From positions 1-64,000 of the forward strand of contig NZ_VAHO01000007.1 in NCBI RefSeq assembly GCF_005796225.1: a DNA stretch of 64,000 nucleotides. Reading direction: 5' to 3'. This DNA comes from Pseudarthrobacter sp. NamE5. Its GTDB lineage: Bacteria > Actinomycetota > Actinomycetes > Actinomycetales > Micrococcaceae. Shown in pieces: positions 42,302 to 49,934 of the stretch (position 1 is its first letter; each line of letters opens with the position of its first letter). The position numbers were made by a program, and so were the translations under genes. Below the pieces are notes generated by a model. The model made no database searches. It saw only the letters and a program-made list of their open reading frames with translations, and was not told the origin of the DNA.

Positions 42302-43717
42302 GTGACTACGCATCCAGATTTCAGTTCGCCCCGCATCGCAATCCTGGGAGGTGGGCCCGGCGGATACGAGGCCGCCATGGTGGCCGCTTCACTGGGGGCG
42401 CAGGTCACCATCATCGAGCGGGCCGGCCTCGGCGGATCGGCCGTGTTGACGGACGTCGTCCCGTCCAAGACCCTGATCGCCACCGCCGACCTCATGACCC
42501 GTGTGGGTGAAGCGGGGGAGCTGGGAGTCAAGTTCGACGTCGACGGCGGCGACTTCGTGCCGGTGATGCGCGCAGACCTCAAGCACATTAACGACCGCCT
42601 GCTGAACCTGGCCCGCAGCCAGTCGAAGGACATACACGACGGCCTGGAGCACCAGGGCGTGCGGATCCTTTCAGGGTCCGGCAGGCTGCTGGACGACCAT
42701 ACGATCGAGGTCCTGACCGCTGAAGGCACCGAAACAATAGAGGCGGACACTATCCTGCTTGCGGTGGGTGCCCATCCGCGCGAGCTCGAGACGGCCCGGC
42801 CCGACGGTGATCGGATCCTCAACTGGACGCAAATCTACGATCTCGATGAACTGCCCGAGGAACTGATCGTGGTGGGTTCCGGCGTGACCGGCGCGGAGTT
42901 CGCTTCCGCGTACAACGGGCTCGGTTCGAAGGTGACGCTGATTTCCAGCCGTGACCGGGTGCTGCCTGGCTCCGATGTTGACGCAGCTGTGGTTCTGGAG
43001 GAAGTGTTCGAGCGCCGCGGGGTCCGCGTCCTGTCCCGTTCCCGCGCCGAAGCCGTGGAACGGACGGAAGACGGCGTAGTGGTCACCCTCAGCGACGGTT
43101 CAAAAGTCACCGGCAGCCACTGCCTGCTGTGCCTGGGCTCCATTCCCAACACTGCCGGCATCGGGCTCGAAGAGGCCGGCGTTGCGCTCAGCGAGAGCGG
43201 ACACATCAAGGTTGACGGCGTGTCCCGGACCTCCGCCCCGAGCATCTATGCCGCAGGTGACTGCACAGGTGTGCTCCCGCTCGCCTCGGTGGCTGCCATG
43301 CAGGGCCGCATAGCCGTAGCGCACTTCATGGGAGACACCGTCACCCCGCTCAAGCTGCACCAGGTGGCGTCGAACATCTTCACCTCCCCGGAGATCGCGA
43401 ACGTGGGCGTTTCCGAAGCCGAGATTGATTCCGGCAAGTACCAGGGCGACGTCATCAAGCTGTCCCTGCGGAGCAACGCCCGCGCCAAGATGCGCAACCA
43501 CCGGGACGGTTTCGTCAAGATCTTCGCCCGCAAGGGCTCGGGCACTGTCATTGGCGGCGTGGTGGTGGGGCCAAACGCCTCGGAACTGATCTTCCCCATC
43601 TCCATCGCGGTGAAGCAGAAGCTGCACGTGGACGACGTCGCCAGCACTTTCACGGTGTACCCGTCCCTGAGCGGATCCATCTCCGAGGCCGCGCGGCGGC
43701 TGCACGTCCACCTGTAG
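42302..43717 (+). CDS. lpdA: LpdA-like NAD(P)H-quinone dehydrogenase
   Basis: A 471-aa flavoprotein of the pyridine nucleotide-disulfide fold. It has the FAD motif IAILGGGPGGYEAAMVAA, the NAD motif VVGSGVTGAEFASAYNGLG, the second FAD motif APSIYAAGDCTG, and a C-terminal dimer domain. The redox-active cysteine pair is absent: the segment reads GLGGSAVLTDVVPSKTL. The final HxxxxE also differs (VYPSLSGSISEAARRL). This matches the mycobacterial LpdA (Rv3303c) group, which reduces quinones instead of lipoamide. The GTG at 42302 has GGAGGAG upstream. It is divergent from punA and not close to the nas/nir genes. Confidence 0.88.
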   Translation: MTTHPDFSSPRIAILGGGPGGYEAAMVAASLGAQVTIIERAGLGGSAVLTDVVPSKTLIATADLMTRVGEAGELGVKFDVDGGDFVPVMRADLKHINDRLLNLARSQSKDIHDGLEHQGVRILSGSGRLLDDHTIEVLTAEGTETIEADTILLAVGAHPRELETARPDGDRILNWTQIYDLDELPEELIVVGSGVTGAEFASAYNGLGSKVTLISSRDRVLPGSDVDAAVVLEEVFERRGVRVLSRSRAEAVERTEDGVVVTLSDGSKVTGSHCLLCLGSIPNTAGIGLEEAGVALSESGHIKVDGVSRTSAPSIYAAGDCTGVLPLASVAAMQGRIAVAHFMGDTVTPLKLHQVASNIFTSPEIANVGVSEAEIDSGKYQGDVIKLSLRSNARAKMRNHRDGFVKIFARKGSGTVIGGVVVGPNASELIFPISIAVKQKLHVDDVASTFTVYPSLSGSISEAARRLHVHL

Positions 43718-43785
43718 GTGCGGCGGGGCAGGATTTGGGCCCCGCAGCCGGGCCGGAGGTCTGGACCCTTCCGCTGCCGCCTGCA

Positions 43786-43791
43786 TAGACT
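43786..43791 (+). promoter_or_regulatory. Possible -10 box for the 43871-44320 gene pair
   Basis: TAGACT lies 79 nt upstream of the GTG at 43871. A 9-bp inverted repeat (43803-43811 with 43828-43836) follows in the would-be leader. Confidence 0.3.
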
Positions 43792-43802
43792 CCTTCAAGG
43801 AC

Positions 43803-43836
43803 CGGCCGGGATTTTCATCAGCGAATTTCCCGGCCG
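43803..43836 (+). repeat. Inverted repeat upstream of the unknown 86-aa gene
   Basis: CGGCCGGGA and its exact complement are separated by 16 nt, ending 34 nt before the GTG at 43871. It could be the terminator of the LpdA-like gene or a leader hairpin. Confidence 0.45.
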
Positions 43837-43870
43837 TCCCTGCATCAGCCATCGACGCAAGGAGTAGCTC

Positions 43871-44131
43871 GTGGAACTGAAGGACGTCAAGTGGAACGAA
43901 CAGGCGCGCGAAAAAATCCTGCTGGATGCGGACCGGGCACTGCAGGAAGCGGTCCGGCAGGCAACCTCTTCCTTGGCAAATGCGGACAAGGAAGAGGTGT
44001 ATAAGTTCCTGTTCGAACAGCTGAAGGACCAGTTCGTGGACTTCCAGCCGGGACCGGACCTCACCCGTTACGCGGAGGCAGTGGCCAACGGGGACTTCAA
44101 CTCCAACTCGTCAGCCGAAACGGAAGGCTAG
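43871..44131 (+). CDS. Hypothetical protein, 86 aa
   Basis: An 86-aa soluble, acidic, mostly helical protein (MELKDVKWNEQAREKILL, ALQEAVRQATSSL, DKEEVYKFLFEQLKDQFVDF), ending in a polar Asn/Ser tail. I recognise no family. The GTG start has AAGGAG about 6 nt upstream. The PspC gene starts 3 nt after its stop, which suggests cotranscription and perhaps a role in envelope stress, but this is only context. Confidence 0.72.
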   Translation: MELKDVKWNEQAREKILLDADRALQEAVRQATSSLANADKEEVYKFLFEQLKDQFVDFQPGPDLTRYAEAVANGDFNSNSSAETEG

Positions 44132-44134
44132 GCC

Positions 44135-44320
44135 ATGACCACCGCCCTCGTAAGGCCCCGCCAGGGCAAGATCATCGGCGGCGTCTGTGCTGCCCTGGCG
44201 GCACGGTTCGGCCTCCCGAAATTCCTGGTCCGGCTCGGTTTCGTCATCTTTGGACTGGTGGGGGTGGGCGAGCTCGCCTACATCGTGCTCTGGATCATCA
44301 TTCCAAAGGCCCCGGTGTAA
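44135..44320 (+). CDS. PspC domain-containing protein
   Basis: A 61-aa protein consisting almost entirely of a PspC domain: RPRQGKIIGGVCAALAARFGL, then VRLGFVIFGLVGVGELAYIVLWIIIPK, with one clear membrane segment. PspC proteins act in membrane stress responses, though small stand-alone forms in actinobacteria have no defined role. It follows the 86-aa gene by 3 nt. The partner is unlike PspA, and no other phage-shock gene is present. Confidence 0.88.
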   Translation: MTTALVRPRQGKIIGGVCAALAARFGLPKFLVRLGFVIFGLVGVGELAYIVLWIIIPKAPV

Positions 44321-44325
44321 CTTTC

Positions 44326-44348
44326 CTTCCGTGCGGCGGGCCCGGAAG
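44326..44348. terminator. Short hairpin between convergent genes
   Basis: CTTCCG (44326-44331) pairs with CGGAAG (44343-44348) around an 11-nt loop. It lies between the PspC gene and the end of the nas operon and is weak. Confidence 0.35.
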
Positions 44349-44380
44349 CCGAGGCGGGGCGGCCAGGGCATGGTCTTCAC

Positions 44381-45943
44381 TCAGGCGGCTGAGACCGCCT
44401 GGAAGTGTTTTTCGATGAGCCCCTTGATGTCCTCGTGGCAGCCGCCGCAGCCGGTGCCGGCGCGCGTTACCTTGGAGACTTCGGCCACGGTGGCGCAGCC
44501 ATCCTCCACCGCCCCCTGGATCGTGGCCCCGCTGACGCCGGCGCACCGGCACACGGTGCCTTCCGGGCTGGCGGGGCCGGAGCCGGGAAGCTGGTCCGGC
44601 CCGTCGAGGCGCAGGAGGAGGGACCTGTCCGCGGGCAGTTCCGCGCCGCGCTCAAACAATCCCACCAGCTCCGCGGCAGTGCGGGGCATTCCCACCGCGA
44701 CCAGGCCTTCAAGGACCCCGCCGCGGGTGGTCATCTTGACGTAGCGGCCGTGTTCCGGGTCCGCCCACTGGGCAATCTGCAGGCGGGGACGGCCGTTGAC
44801 AGCGCCGGCGGCCAGCACGTCCTCATCCCAGGGCTCTGCGGAATTGTCCCCGGCCACCGCCATGTTCATGCCGCGGGCTTTGAGGACGATCACGCCAGCC
44901 TGCTCGGCGGGCAGTTCAGGCAGGAGGTCTGCGTCTTCCTGTACTGCTGATGCCAGCCGGCCCAGGTATTCGGCGAGCCATTCGGCCTGCCGCCAGCCGG
45001 GCCCCACCAGCCCGGACGGGCCTTTGGCGCTGCGGCAGCGGGTGCAGTCCGGGTCCGGGCAGCGGACCTCGGCGCAGTCACCGATGGCAAAGATGTGCGG
45101 CTCATGGTGGGCACGGAGTTTGTGGTCCACCAGGATGCCCGCGGATGTGGACAGCCCGCAGCCCTCGGCAAGTTCGGTTCGGGGACGGACACCGCACGAG
45201 ATGACCAGGAGGTCGCCGTCGATCGCTGACCCGTCGTCGAGCAGCAAAGCCGAGAAGCCGCCGTCGGGCGCGTTGTGCTCCACGCCCGTGGAGCGGGCGT
45301 TGCCGGCCACGCGGACGCCGCAGCGGCGGAGGCTCGCGGCGAGGACGGCGCCGCCGCCGCGGTCGATGTTGCGGCCCAGCGGGTGCGGCCCGTTGTGCAC
45401 CACGGTGACAGTGGCTCCCTCCTCCGCCGCGGCCAGGGCGGTTTCCAGGCCCAGCACGCCGCCGCCCAGGACCACCACCCGCTTCCCGCCGTCCACCGCC
45501 CGGCGCAGGGCCTCGGCGTCGCGCAGGTCGCGCAGCGCGGTGACCCCTGCCGGAAGCACAGGGGAGGTGGGGTCCGGGTTGATGCCGGTCAGGTTGGGGA
45601 TGACCGGTCGTGACCCCGTGGCAAAGACGAGGCGGTCATAGTGCGCAGCTGCGCCGTTGGACAGGAGGACCTGCTGCCGGGCCCGGTCCACCCGCCGCAC
45701 GCGCACTCCGAGGCGCACGTCCACCCCGTCGGCTGCCAGGGCTGCGGCGTCGGAGAGGGCCAGCGCCTCGGCTGTGGTGCGTCCCACGCCAAGGTCGGCA
45801 ACCAGCACCCGGTTGTAGGCAGCTTCTGCTTCGTCGCCCACGACTGTCAGGGCCACCATGCCGCTGCGGACGGCGGGCAGCAGCTCATCCACCAGCCGGG
45901 CGGCCACCGGACCGAATCCCACAATGACAATCTGCTCGCTCAT
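44381..45943 (-). CDS. nasB: FAD-dependent nitrate reductase electron-transfer subunit (NasB-like)
   Basis: A 520-aa flavoprotein with the NirB-type FAD/NAD module (IVIVGFGPVAARLVDELL; VVVLGGGVLGLETALAAAEEGA; EPHIFAIGDCAEV) and a C-terminal BFD-type [2Fe-2S] domain with Cys 465, 467, 499 and 502. It has no siroheme domain. It overlaps the nitrate reductase gene by 4 nt, so it most likely passes electrons from NAD(P)H to that enzyme. An extra CxxC pair (CPDPDCTRC) in mid-protein may add another metal site. The symbol follows the Klebsiella/Bacillus convention by analogy. Confidence 0.82.
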   Translation of the reverse strand: MSEQIVIVGFGPVAARLVDELLPAVRSGMVALTVVGDEAEAAYNRVLVADLGVGRTTAEALALSDAAALAADGVDVRLGVRVRRVDRARQQVLLSNGAAAHYDRLVFATGSRPVIPNLTGINPDPTSPVLPAGVTALRDLRDAEALRRAVDGGKRVVVLGGGVLGLETALAAAEEGATVTVVHNGPHPLGRNIDRGGGAVLAASLRRCGVRVAGNARSTGVEHNAPDGGFSALLLDDGSAIDGDLLVISCGVRPRTELAEGCGLSTSAGILVDHKLRAHHEPHIFAIGDCAEVRCPDPDCTRCRSAKGPSGLVGPGWRQAEWLAEYLGRLASAVQEDADLLPELPAEQAGVIVLKARGMNMAVAGDNSAEPWDEDVLAAGAVNGRPRLQIAQWADPEHGRYVKMTTRGGVLEGLVAVGMPRTAAELVGLFERGAELPADRSLLLRLDGPDQLPGSGPASPEGTVCRCAGVSGATIQGAVEDGCATVAEVSKVTRAGTGCGGCHEDIKGLIEKHFQAVSAA

Positions 45944-48183
45944 GAGGCCTCCGTCGTCTGAAGCACGTTGGTGGAACGGGGGACGGTAACGGGCCGGACC
46001 CACACGTTGTTGAACTTGAATTCGGGCATTCCGGAAATGGGGTCGGTGGCGGCCTCGGTGAGGCGGTTTGCGCTTTCCAGCTCCGGGAAGTGGAAGGGCA
46101 GGAAGACCGTTTCGGGGCGGATGGCGTTGCTGAGTTCCGCCCGGCACACCACCTCGCCGCGCTCGTTGGCCACGGACACGAAAGCCCCTTCGGTGATGCC
46201 CAGGGAGGCCGCTGCCGCCGGATGGATCTGCAGCTTCGCCTCCGGCTGCGATGCGAGCAGTTCCGTCACCCGCCGGGTCTGCGCCCCGGACTGATAGTGC
46301 TCCAGGAGGCGGCCGGTGATCAGGGTCATGGCCTGTGCGGCCGGGTCGGGGTCCGCGGCAGGAGTACGACGGCGGCGGGGCGCCACCGGGACCATCACGG
46401 CTTTGCCGTCGGCGTGGGCGAAGCTGTCCCGGAACAGGCGCGGAGTCCCGGTGCTGCCCGCGGGGTAGGGCCAGTAAGCGGCCTCGCCCCGGTCCAGCAT
46501 GGCGTAATCGATGCCCGAATAGTCGGCCAGCCCTCCGGCGGAGGCACGGCGGAGTTCTTGGAATACCGTTTCCGGGTCCTCGCTGTAGGTGGAGGGGGCG
46601 TCCAGGGCTTCGGCCAGCCGGGCCATGATCCAGAGCTCGCTGCGCGCACCGGGCGGCGGGGCCAGGGCACGGCGGCGGCGCAGCACCCGGCCCTCAAGAT
46701 TGGTCAGGGTGCCCTCCTCCTCCGCCCACTGAAGCACCGGGAGGATGAGGTCGGCCTCGGCCGCGGTCTCGGACATGAAGAAGTCGCAGACCATCAGGAA
46801 GTCCAGGCTGCGGAGCCCCTCGATCACGGCGCTGGCGTCGGGCGAAGCGACCGCAATGTTGGAGGCGTGGACGAAAAGGCAGCGGACGCCGTCGGGCTTT
46901 CCCAGCGACTTCAAAAGCTGGACGGCGGGCAGCCCGGGTCCGGGGATCAATTCCTCCGGGACACCCCACACGCCGGCAACATGTGCCCGGGCAGCAGGAT
47001 CGGTGATCTTGCGGTAGCCGGGCAACTGGTCGGCCTTCTGGCCGTGCTCGCGGCCGCCCTGGCCGTTGCCCTGGCCAGTGAGGGTGCCGTAGCCGCTGCG
47101 GGCAGACCCGGGCAGGCCCAGCAGGAGGCTCAGGTTGATGGCCGCGGTGGCGGTGTCGGTGCCGTCCACGTGCTGTTCCGCGCCACGGCCGGTCAGGATA
47201 TAGCTGCCGCCTTGGCGGGCACCCGCTGCGAGCCGGCGGGCCGTTTCCCGAATCAGGTCGGCGGGGACGCCGGTGAGGGACTGCACCCGCTCGGGCCAGA
47301 AGGAGTTGACGCTGCGGGCTACGGCACTGTAGCCGGAGGTCCGCTCCTGGAGGTAGGCCGTGTCCACCAGTTTCTCGTGGATGACCACGTGGGAGATGCC
47401 CAGCAGGAGGGCGAGGTCGGTGCCCGGCAAAGGCTGCAGGTGGATGCCGCCGCCGTCGGCCGTAAAAGCAGCCGTGGCGGAACGGCGGGGATCGACAACG
47501 ATCAGCCCGCCGGCGTCGCGCGTTCCCTTCAGGTGCTGCACGAAGGGCGGCATGGTCTCTGCCACGTTGGAGCCCAGCATCAGGATGGTGCTGGCCGTGT
47601 CCAGTGCCTCCAGCGGGAACGGCAGGCCGCGGTCCACTCCGAAGGCCCGCATTCCTGCGGCCGCGGCGGAGGACATGCAGAAGCGGCCGTTGTAGTCGAT
47701 GCGGGAGGTGCCCAAGGCGAGCCGGGCGAACTTGCCCAGCATGTAGGCCTTCTCATTGGTAAGGCCCCCGCCGCCGAAGACACCGACGGCGTCAGCACCG
47801 TAGCGTGCGCGGGCATCCCTGACAGCGGAGGCGGCCAGGTCCAGGGCCTGCTCCCAGCTGATGGGGCGGTGGACGCCGTCGCCGCCCTTCAGCAGGGGCT
47901 CGGTGATCCGGCCCGCGTGGTTCAGGAGGGTGGGGGAGGTCCAGCCCTTGCGGCAGAGGCCGCCGCGGTTGGTGGGAAAGTCGCGTCCCTGGACGGTGAG
48001 GGGCACCTCCGGGACGGGGGAGTTGACGGCGGACTGCCGTGCGGCGGGCGGCTTTGCTGCCATTGGTGCCGGCACGGGGTCTGGCCCCGGCTCGGGAGCC
48101 GGGGCCAGATCCTGGGAAGACGTGAGCGTCATGGCGCACTGCAGGGCGCAGTAGGGGCAGTGCGTGTCGGCGCTTTTGGTCAT
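45940..48183 (-). CDS. nasA: Assimilatory nitrate reductase catalytic subunit
   Basis: A 747-aa molybdopterin oxidoreductase reducing nitrate to nitrite. The N-terminal [4Fe-4S] motif is CPYCALQC (Cys 9, 12, 16), with a fourth Cys in RGGLCRKGW after an insert. Molybdopterin-binding regions are VGVFGGGGLTNEKAYMLGKFARLALGT, SNVAETMP and SLLLGLPG, and the C-terminal dinucleotide domain has LITGRLLEHYQSGAQTRR. The start at 48183 lies 1 nt after the narK stop and its own stop overlaps the FAD partner gene. An Ala/Pro-rich stretch of about 40 residues between the third and fourth cluster cysteines is an unusual insertion. Also called nasC in some genera. Confidence 0.9.
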   Translation of the reverse strand: MTKSADTHCPYCALQCAMTLTSSQDLAPAPEPGPDPVPAPMAAKPPAARQSAVNSPVPEVPLTVQGRDFPTNRGGLCRKGWTSPTLLNHAGRITEPLLKGGDGVHRPISWEQALDLAASAVRDARARYGADAVGVFGGGGLTNEKAYMLGKFARLALGTSRIDYNGRFCMSSAAAAGMRAFGVDRGLPFPLEALDTASTILMLGSNVAETMPPFVQHLKGTRDAGGLIVVDPRRSATAAFTADGGGIHLQPLPGTDLALLLGISHVVIHEKLVDTAYLQERTSGYSAVARSVNSFWPERVQSLTGVPADLIRETARRLAAGARQGGSYILTGRGAEQHVDGTDTATAAINLSLLLGLPGSARSGYGTLTGQGNGQGGREHGQKADQLPGYRKITDPAARAHVAGVWGVPEELIPGPGLPAVQLLKSLGKPDGVRCLFVHASNIAVASPDASAVIEGLRSLDFLMVCDFFMSETAAEADLILPVLQWAEEEGTLTNLEGRVLRRRRALAPPPGARSELWIMARLAEALDAPSTYSEDPETVFQELRRASAGGLADYSGIDYAMLDRGEAAYWPYPAGSTGTPRLFRDSFAHADGKAVMVPVAPRRRRTPAADPDPAAQAMTLITGRLLEHYQSGAQTRRVTELLASQPEAKLQIHPAAAASLGITEGAFVSVANERGEVVCRAELSNAIRPETVFLPFHFPELESANRLTEAATDPISGMPEFKFNNVWVRPVTVPRSTNVLQTTEAS

Positions 48184-48184
48184 G

Positions 48185-49660
48185 TTAGACGTGTCCCATC
48201 GCGTTTCGGTTGGCATTGCGGATGTAGCAGGCCCAGCAGACCGTGAGCATCAGGACGTAGGCCGCGACGAAGCCGTAGAAGGCGGGCGTGTAGGAGCCGC
48301 TGGCGGAGTTCGATGCGTTAAGGACCTGCGGGATCACGAATCCGCCGTAGGCGCCGATGGCCGAAATCAGGCCAAGGGCGGAGGATGCAAGGCGCTGGGT
48401 GGCCACCGAGCTGGCGCCCTTCCTGGCCGCCCGGCTGGAGGTTGCGAAGATGACCGGGATCATCCGGTAGGTGGCGCCGTTTCCGAAGCCGCTGGCGGTG
48501 AAGAGCATCAGGAAGAGGACCAGGAAGAGCCAGAAGTTCTTCAGCGGCAGGGTCCAGATCATGGTCAGGGTGATCACGGCCATGGCGGCGAAGGCTGCCA
48601 CGGTCATGCGGGCGCCGCCCATCCGGTCAGCCATCCGGCCGCCATAGGGCCGGGCAAGGGAACCGACCAGCGGGCCAAGGAAGGCCAGGGACAGTGCCAC
48701 GGTGCCCACTCCAATGGAGGAGAACGCGGGGAAGTAGTCCTTGATCAGCTTGGGGAATACTCCGGCGAAGCCGATGAAGGAGCCAAAGGTGCCGATGTAC
48801 AGCAGCGCCATGATCCACAGGTGCGGTTCCTTGACAGCTGCCACCGAGCCGGCCACGTCCCCCTTGGCGCTGGTGAGGTTGTCCATGTACTTGAAGGCGC
48901 CGAATGCCGCGAGCAGGATCAGCGGAACCCACATCCAGCCCGCCAGGGGCAGGTTGACCGTTCCCGCGGCCAGCAGGGTGATGGCAATGGGCACGGCGAG
49001 CTGTGCGACGGCGGCTCCCATGTTTCCGCCGGCGGCGTTCAGGCCCAGCGCCCAGCCCTTTTCCCGTGCAGGGTAGAAGAAGGTGATGTTGGCCATGGAG
49101 CTGGCGAAGTTGCCGCCGCCGAAGCCGGCCAGCGCGGCGATGAGCAGCATGACACCAAAGGGAGTTTCCGGGTTGGAGACGCACAGGGCGAGGCCGATGG
49201 AGGGAATCAGGAGCAGCAGCGCGGAAACGATGGTCCAGTTGCGGCCGCCGAAGCGGGGAACCATGAAGGTGTAGGGGATGCGGAGGGTGGCGCCCACCAG
49301 GCTGGGCATGGAGATGAGCCAGAAGATCTCCGAGGTGGAGAACGTGAAGCCCGCTGCGGGGAGCTGGACCACCACGATGGACCAGAGCTGCCACACGACA
49401 AAGCCGAGGAATTCGGCGAAAATGGACCAGTTGAGGTTGCGGCGGGCAATGGCCCGGCCGGCGGTTGCCCACTGCTCCTTGTTCTCGGCGTCCCAGTTGG
49501 CGATCCAGCGGCCGGGGCGGAATTCAAGCGCGGGTGCGTCTGTGGTGCGGGTGGTGCCGGGCTGTGCGCTGGCGGATGCGGTGGCGGTTCCGGGCCTTGC
49601 GGTGTCGTCAAGATCAAGGGAATTGCCGGTGCCGGCATCAGCTGTGCGATCAACAGTCAC
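48185..49660 (-). CDS. narK: NarK-type nitrate/nitrite MFS transporter
   Basis: A 491-aa major facilitator with about 12 membrane segments. Both nitrate-signature regions are visible: AGFGGGNFASSMANITFFYPAREKG in the first half and SGFGNGATYRMIPVIF in the second. A polar N-terminal extension of about 70 residues precedes the first helix (LNWSIFAEFLGFVVWQLWSIVVV). The GTG at 49660 has GGAGG 6 nt upstream; a frame open to 49843 lacks this. It heads the operon narK-nasA-nasB, with 1-nt and overlapping junctions, and has a GlnR-like site about 70 nt upstream. Confidence 0.93.
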   Translation of the reverse strand: MTVDRTADAGTGNSLDLDDTARPGTATASASAQPGTTRTTDAPALEFRPGRWIANWDAENKEQWATAGRAIARRNLNWSIFAEFLGFVVWQLWSIVVVQLPAAGFTFSTSEIFWLISMPSLVGATLRIPYTFMVPRFGGRNWTIVSALLLLIPSIGLALCVSNPETPFGVMLLIAALAGFGGGNFASSMANITFFYPAREKGWALGLNAAGGNMGAAVAQLAVPIAITLLAAGTVNLPLAGWMWVPLILLAAFGAFKYMDNLTSAKGDVAGSVAAVKEPHLWIMALLYIGTFGSFIGFAGVFPKLIKDYFPAFSSIGVGTVALSLAFLGPLVGSLARPYGGRMADRMGGARMTVAAFAAMAVITLTMIWTLPLKNFWLFLVLFLMLFTASGFGNGATYRMIPVIFATSSRAARKGASSVATQRLASSALGLISAIGAYGGFVIPQVLNASNSASGSYTPAFYGFVAAYVLMLTVCWACYIRNANRNAMGHV

Positions 49661-49730
49661 GGGGTACCTCCTTCGGGGGATGTTGTCCTTCCAAAGTAGG
49701 GACGCCGCGTTTCGCAGACCGACGATGTTT

Positions 49731-49746
49731 GTTAACGAGCTGTGAC
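49731..49746 (-). promoter_or_regulatory. GlnR-like site upstream of narK
   Basis: On the minus strand GTCAC-AGCTCG-TTAAC has the 5-6-5 layout and the AC-9nt-AC core reported for actinobacterial GlnR boxes. It ends 70 nt before the narK start codon. Confidence 0.5.
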
Positions 49747-49805
49747 ATTTGCCTATCGGGGCTCCCGGCAGGACGTGAGGCGCTGTTAGCCACGCAAAAA
49801 TGAGA

Positions 49806-49822
49806 CGGACGGCACACGTCCG
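49806..49822. repeat. Small inverted repeat in the narK/MHS intergenic region
   Basis: CGGACG and CGTCCG are separated by 5 nt. It lies between the divergent genes, and its role is unknown. Confidence 0.3.
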
Positions 49823-49842
49823 CATGCTGGACCTTTCGTCCA

Positions 49843-49870
49843 TTGACTGGACCGCGGGAACTAATATTGA
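49843..49870 (+). promoter_or_regulatory. Putative promoter of the MHS transporter
   Basis: TTGACT (49843-49848) and TATTGA (49865-49870) are separated by 16 nt. The ATG follows 64 nt later. Confidence 0.3.
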
Positions 49871-49934
49871 ACTCTAACTATTTCGAGCCGGAGCGCATCT
49901 GCTGCCTCCGGACGGCTCTCACGAAAGCGTTTAT

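Noticed and set aside
42302-43717. Dihydrolipoamide dehydrogenase
   Set aside because: The redox-active cysteine pair is missing, and no lipoyl enzyme genes are nearby; the LpdA-type quinone reductase group fits better.
46090-48246. A 718-codon plus-strand open frame across the nitrate reductase gene
   Set aside because: It is antisense to a well-supported enzyme, has low-complexity Gly/Ala/Arg/Gln content and no family motif. Long antisense frames are common in GC-rich DNA.
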